From Bacillus sp. FJAT-27264 (GTDB lineage Bacteria > Bacillota > Bacilli > Paenibacillales > Paenibacillaceae): 63,429 nucleotides of DNA. The stretch lies in contig NZ_MAQW01000029.1 in assembly GCF_001682855.1 (NCBI RefSeq), positions 134,864 to 198,292 on the forward strand, in the 5' to 3' direction. Below, piece after piece: positions 59,560-63,429 of this stretch (its first letter is position 1; each line of letters begins with the position of its first letter). The notes under the pieces are model-generated. The model worked only from the letters and a program-made list of their open reading frames with translations, had not been told where the DNA came from and searched no databases. The translations under genes were made by a program, and so were the position numbers.

Positions 59560-59576
59560 TTAACATATATTTTACA
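59560..59576 (+). promoter_or_regulatory. Pho-box-like direct repeat upstream of the nuclease gene
   Basis: TTAACA and TTTACA with five bases between them fit the PhoP repeat TT(A/T/C)ACA of Bacillus. The site lies 239 bases before the gene in very AT-rich DNA, so a chance match is possible. The rest of 59478-59814 holds a possible hairpin at about 59736-59780 and no gene. Confidence 0.3.
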
Positions 59577-59814
59577 CAAATCAACTAAAAGATGAATTCA
59601 ATAGTACCTAATACATATAATTAACCAATGTATTATAAAATTCATGGTACTTTCTCTTTATTTTAAGTTTATTAACTATAAATATATTATAAATCCGTTC
59701 AAATTAACATGAATTTAATATATATTGATGTGAGGCAACCTTTCATTTAACAAATAAATGGTAGGATTGAATAGGTTGTCAAATTTAGTTCTTGAGAGGG
59801 GTAGTTTTAAACAA

Positions 59815-62800
59815 ATGGTTATCTCTAAAAGGGTAAGGAAATGGCTTGCAGCAGGGCTCGCGATGCTCATTACGGTCGGCAATGTATTCCCTGCTGTCCA
59901 TACTGCCCAAGCAGCGCCGGATAATAGCGCGGTAGTCATATCGCAGGTATATGGCGGTGGAGGCAACGGTGGAGCGGAGTTTAAAAATGACTTCATAGAA
60001 TTATACAATCCTACCGATTCCGCTGTAAATTTGACTGGTTGGAAGGTGCGTTATAATAGCGCAAATAGTCCTATCAACTCTTCTACAATTTTTACAGCGT
60101 TAAGTGGAACTATATCCGCCAAGGGGTATTATCTCATTCAGGAGGCACCGGGTGCAGGCGGCACCAAAGAGCTTCCTACTCCTGACATTACAGGCACAAT
60201 CAATATGGGCGCTGCCGCTGGAAAAGTAGAGCTTCTTGACGTTTCTGGAAATCGTATTGACTTTGTCGGTTTCGGTACAGCCAATGAGTTCGATAAAGCC
60301 CCTACCCAGGCCCTATCTGCTACCTTATCCGCAACTCGCAAAGCGATTGATGGAGCACCAGCGGACAGTCGTGGACTCGACACCGATGATAATTACAACG
60401 ACTTCAGTGTCGGTGCACCAAGCCCGCGCAACAGCAGCTACGGACAAGTACCGGAAGCGCCAACTGCGGCAGCTCCTGTCGTTGCCGTACCAGCTCCAAA
60501 CGCATGGCCTGCGGGAACTTCAATTTCCCTTAGTTCTCCTACTGAAGGAGCGTCTGTCTATGCTGCTGTGTATGGCTCTGACGGTACAAGAGACTATCAG
60601 CTTTACAATGAGCCTATTAAGTTAATTAATGATACAGGGATTAAAGCCTTTGCTTCAGCTCCTGGTCTGGCTGACAGTCCTATCGCTAATTTGGTTTACT
60701 CGGTGCTGTACCAAAGCACCATTCCTGCTACAAGAGTAATGGAAAAGGGCCAAAATGTGTGGACAAAAGGCATCGTGACGCATATCGACGGTGCTGAAAT
60801 GTACATACAGGATGGCGATGCAGGGATTGTTGTTTATGGATTCCCAACATTCGCTAACATTGGAGATGAAGTTGAAGTCTCCGGAGCTATGGAAATTTAT
60901 AACGGTCTGCAAGAAATCAAGCTGCAATCCGGCTTGTCTTACAAAGTCATTACTCCGAATGTAGGCGTACCTGCTCCAAAACTGTTGACTGCAACAGACT
61001 TGAACGCCGCAAACGGCGAACAGTATGAAGCACAGCTTGTAACGATGGAGAATGTCACAATCGTTAAAAAAGCAGGAAGCACAGTAACCGCAAAACAAGG
61101 AGATCAAGAGTTCACAATTTATTCTCCGTTGTCCAAGCTTGATCCTGGAACAACTGGAAAAACGTTTGAACGTATTACAGGTGTAATTAAGCAATTCAAT
61201 GCGACCTACCAGTTCATCCCGCTTAATGAAAATGCACTGGTGGAAGAAACCCTTTCCGTAATGGCTAGCCCAGGCGCAGGCCGCATCATTACTGGCGGTA
61301 AGGTAGCTCTCTCCAGTCCAGCGACTGGCGCAGAGATTTATTACACAACCAACGAAACAGACCCAACATCGGCAAGCACCAAGTATACAGCCCCGATTGT
61401 GGTCAACCAGAACGTTACTATTAAAGCCATTGCCGTGGCTGGAGGCCAGACAAGCAAGGTTTACACTTTTGCTTACACGCCTTCTGAGGCACCACGTATC
61501 CATGATATCCAAGGCGAGTCCCACACTTCCGAATTTGACGGGCAGACCGTCACGGATGTAGAGGGCATTGTTACTCAATATGGATATACGTTTGCGAACG
61601 GCAATTACAAAGGATTCTTTATCCAAGATCCGAAGCCGGATAACAATCCTAACACTTCCGAAGGAATTTTCGTATATAGTACAGACCTAAACAAGAAGCC
61701 TGCTGTCGGAGACTTTGTTGCCGTGACAGGTAAGGTAAGCGAATTTAACGAAGGAAGCAGCACGAACCTGACTTCTACCCAAATTACTTTGTCATCGCTC
61801 AAACAACTGCCTAAAACAGGTGTATCTTTCCCTGAACCAGTCGTGCTCGGCAAGGGTGGACGTGTCATTCCTACATCCGTTCTCGACAACAGAACTGAGT
61901 TCCAATCCGATAAGGATGCCATCGATTTCTACGAATCCCTGGAAGGCATGCTGGTGAAGCTTCCTTCACCAACCATCCTCAGTCCTTATTGGACAAGTGG
62001 TAACGGTAATTCCCAGGTGTACAACATCGCAACAAGAATTGATAACGGAACTGAAGATGCTATTACGCCAGCAGGCGGCCTTGCGCTGAAAGAATACAAG
62101 AATTACAACCCGCAGCGCCTCCTGATCGCTTATGGTAATCCCGGCCAAGAAGTCGGCACCGGAGATACTTTCAACGGTGACATTACCGGCGTAATCGGCT
62201 ACAACAACGGCAATTTTAAGGTGATTCCGGAGAATGGCAAGCTGCCTTCCATCACCACAAGTCCGTTCAAGCAAGAGACATCGACGATTGAGGTTAATGC
62301 GGACAAGCTCTTGATCGCATCCTACAATATCGAGAACTATTACCCGGGTGTAGGCGAAGCCAAGACCAAAAAACTCGCCGAATCCATCACATCCAACATG
62401 AAAAAGCCGGATATTATCGGCGTTATTGAAATGCAAGACAGCAATGGCGAAACCGACAACGGAACGGTTGATGCCAACGCTACCCCGCTTATTCAAGCCA
62501 TTCAGGCTGCAGGCGGTCCAGCATACAAGTACATTGATGTTGCTCCACAGGATAAAAAAGACGGAGGAGCTCCGGGCGGTAACATCCGCGTAGGCTTCTT
62601 GTACAACCCGGCACGCGTAGAGCTGGCAGACAGTATCAATGGTCAAAAGGGTACTTCTACACAAGCGGTAGGCTACGATAAAGCAGCCGATAAGCTGACC
62701 TACAACCCTGGCCGGATTGATCCAACCAACGAAGCATTTACAAGCTCGCGTAAACCGCTGGCAGCACAATTTGTCTTCCGCGGTGAGAAAGTCATTGTTA

Positions 62801-63429
62801 TCGCCAATCACTTCAACTCCAAAGGTGGAGACACTGCTCCTTTCGGCAGCACTCAACCTCCGGTATTGTCCAGTGAAACTCAGCGCCACAAGATCGCGGC
62901 TGTTGTGAACGGCTTCGTCAAGCAAGTACTGACAGCCAATCCTGATGCCAACATCGTAGCACTTGGCGACCTAAACGATTTCCAATTCACGCCGACTGCA
63001 ACGATTCTGAAAGGCGATGAACTGGATAATCTGATCGACAAACTGCCTTTGAATGAGCAGTATACGTATACTTATGACGGTAACTCTCAAGTCCTTGACC
63101 ATATTCTGGTCAGCAAAAAACTGACGGCTTCTGCTGATGTGGATGTTATTCACCTGAACGCTGATTTCCCATCCTCCAGAGGACGTGTATCCGATCATGA
63201 TGCTGTAATGGCTCAGATTGATGTAAAAGCTACAGGAGATTTCCCGCTGCGCATCCTGCACACCAACGATACGCACAGTCACCTTGAGACTGTCGTGAAA
63301 CGGATGACTGCCATCAAACAAGAACGGACTCCAAACACCCTCTTGCTTGATGCTGGTGATGTATTCTCCGGTACCCTGTACTATACGAAGTTCGAAGGAC
63401 TTGCCGATCTGGAGTTCATGAACTACATC
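59815..63429 (+). CDS. Secreted multidomain nuclease / 5'-nucleotidase (3' end outside window)
   Basis: At least 1205 residues, cut by the window end. A signal peptide (1-35, ending near HTAQA) leads to a lamin-tail domain (about 38-175, FIELYNPTDSAVNLTGW), a first beta-sandwich, an OB-like domain (about 305-410), a chitobiase-like beta-sandwich (about 488-548) and another OB-like domain (about 560-650). An endonuclease/exonuclease/phosphatase domain follows (about 830-1137, with ASYNIENY, NHFNSKGGD, GDLNDF and SDHDAV). A 5'-nucleotidase domain begins at 1143 (ILHTNDTHSH, DAGDVFSG). The plan resembles B. subtilis YhcR, a calcium-activated wall nuclease. It probably degrades outside DNA or RNA and releases phosphate. 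ATG 59815 has GAGAGGGG at a long 13-base spacing. Confidence 0.88.
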   Translation, partial: MVISKRVRKWLAAGLAMLITVGNVFPAVHTAQAAPDNSAVVISQVYGGGGNGGAEFKNDFIELYNPTDSAVNLTGWKVRYNSANSPINSSTIFTALSGTISAKGYYLIQEAPGAGGTKELPTPDITGTINMGAAAGKVELLDVSGNRIDFVGFGTANEFDKAPTQALSATLSATRKAIDGAPADSRGLDTDDNYNDFSVGAPSPRNSSYGQVPEAPTAAAPVVAVPAPNAWPAGTSISLSSPTEGASVYAAVYGSDGTRDYQLYNEPIKLINDTGIKAFASAPGLADSPIANLVYSVLYQSTIPATRVMEKGQNVWTKGIVTHIDGAEMYIQDGDAGIVVYGFPTFANIGDEVEVSGAMEIYNGLQEIKLQSGLSYKVITPNVGVPAPKLLTATDLNAANGEQYEAQLVTMENVTIVKKAGSTVTAKQGDQEFTIYSPLSKLDPGTTGKTFERITGVIKQFNATYQFIPLNENALVEETLSVMASPGAGRIITGGKVALSSPATGAEIYYTTNETDPTSASTKYTAPIVVNQNVTIKAIAVAGGQTSKVYTFAYTPSEAPRIHDIQGESHTSEFDGQTVTDVEGIVTQYGYTFANGNYKGFFIQDPKPDNNPNTSEGIFVYSTDLNKKPAVGDFVAVTGKVSEFNEGSSTNLTSTQITLSSLKQLPKTGVSFPEPVVLGKGGRVIPTSVLDNRTEFQSDKDAIDFYESLEGMLVKLPSPTILSPYWTSGNGNSQVYNIATRIDNGTEDAITPAGGLALKEYKNYNPQRLLIAYGNPGQEVGTGDTFNGDITGVIGYNNGNFKVIPENGKLPSITTSPFKQETSTIEVNADKLLIASYNIENYYPGVGEAKTKKLAESITSNMKKPDIIGVIEMQDSNGETDNGTVDANATPLIQAIQAAGGPAYKYIDVAPQDKKDGGAPGGNIRVGFLYNPARVELADSINGQKGTSTQAVGYDKAADKLTYNPGRIDPTNEAFTSSRKPLAAQFVFRGEKVIVIANHFNSKGGDTAPFGSTQPPVLSSETQRHKIAAVVNGFVKQVLTANPDANIVALGDLNDFQFTPTATILKGDELDNLIDKLPLNEQYTYTYDGNSQVLDHILVSKKLTASADVDVIHLNADFPSSRGRVSDHDAVMAQIDVKATGDFPLRILHTNDTHSHLETVVKRMTAIKQERTPNTLLLDAGDVFSGTLYYTKFEGLADLEFMNYI

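Noticed and set aside
60655..62925. Two minus-strand frames of over 300 codons opposite the nuclease gene
   Set aside because: The plus strand carries clear nuclease domains; the antisense frames show Cys-rich, domain-free sequence.

Overview
The window looks like a chromosomal segment of a Paenibacillus-type member of the Bacillota. The grounds are mid-range base composition with AT-rich intergenic regions, strong AGGAGG-type ribosome binding sites with several TTG and GTG starts, a caa3 oxidase operon in Bacillus order, a T-box leader, a YwaC-type alarmone synthetase and an LPXTG-anchored surface protein. This assignment is inference from gene content; no database was searched.

Layout. 1-6.6 kb: an HD-GYP gene, then the minus-strand caa3 oxidase operon ctaC-D-E-F-G plus ctaM, with a sigma-A promoter, ResD-like repeats and a cre-like site. 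6.6-24.6 kb: metabolic and regulatory genes (serine hydrolase, lipid kinase, xpt, TrmB-type regulator, ywaC, SNF2 helicase with a partner gene, ridA, MFS transporter, sensor kinase, csbD), interrupted by about 1.1 kb of repeat DNA (14.2-15.25 kb) holding 51-bp-spaced palindromes and a 10-bp satellite. 25-40 kb: the most interesting part. A plus-strand cluster of a PplA-like lipoprotein with two flavinylation-type motifs, a membrane-fused NADH dehydrogenase (Ndh2), a HepS-like protein and a polyprenyl synthase is followed by an IS3-family element. On the minus strand lie a UbiA prenyltransferase with an aminotransferase, and an overlapping operon of a NusG-domain-II protein, a Gx-type membrane protein, EcfA1, EcfA2, EcfT and a U32 protein. 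Together these look like a split flavin-based extracellular electron transfer (FLEET/EET) system with its own ECF energising module. Fnr/Rex-geometry boxes precede the first cluster, the NusG-II/ECF operon and the aminotransferase-UbiA pair.

40-46.4 kb: a membrane HD-GYP protein, an alpha/beta hydrolase and a sortase-anchored Pro/Thr-repeat surface protein preceded by a c-di-GMP-I riboswitch. 46.5-49.7 kb: small genes, including two short membrane-protein ORFs, an azoreductase and tRNA-Thr(CGT). 49.9-57 kb: a ribonucleotide reductase island with class III (nrdDG) and class Ia (nrdA, nrdB), preceded by five TGTGGA (DnaA-box-like) repeats at 11-12 bp spacing and two NrdR-type boxes. 57-63.4 kb: an SsuE-type flavin reductase, a T-box-controlled divergent serS, and the 5' 3.6 kb of a secreted multidomain nuclease/5'-nucleotidase that runs off the window.

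Two themes recur. One is respiratory and redox adaptation (caa3 oxidase, EET parts, isoprenoid and quinone genes, oxygen-dependent and oxygen-sensitive reductases). The other is c-di-GMP signalling (two HD-GYP proteins and a c-di-GMP riboswitch on an adhesin). How the EET parts cooperate is inferred from the Listeria system and cannot be proven from sequence alone.
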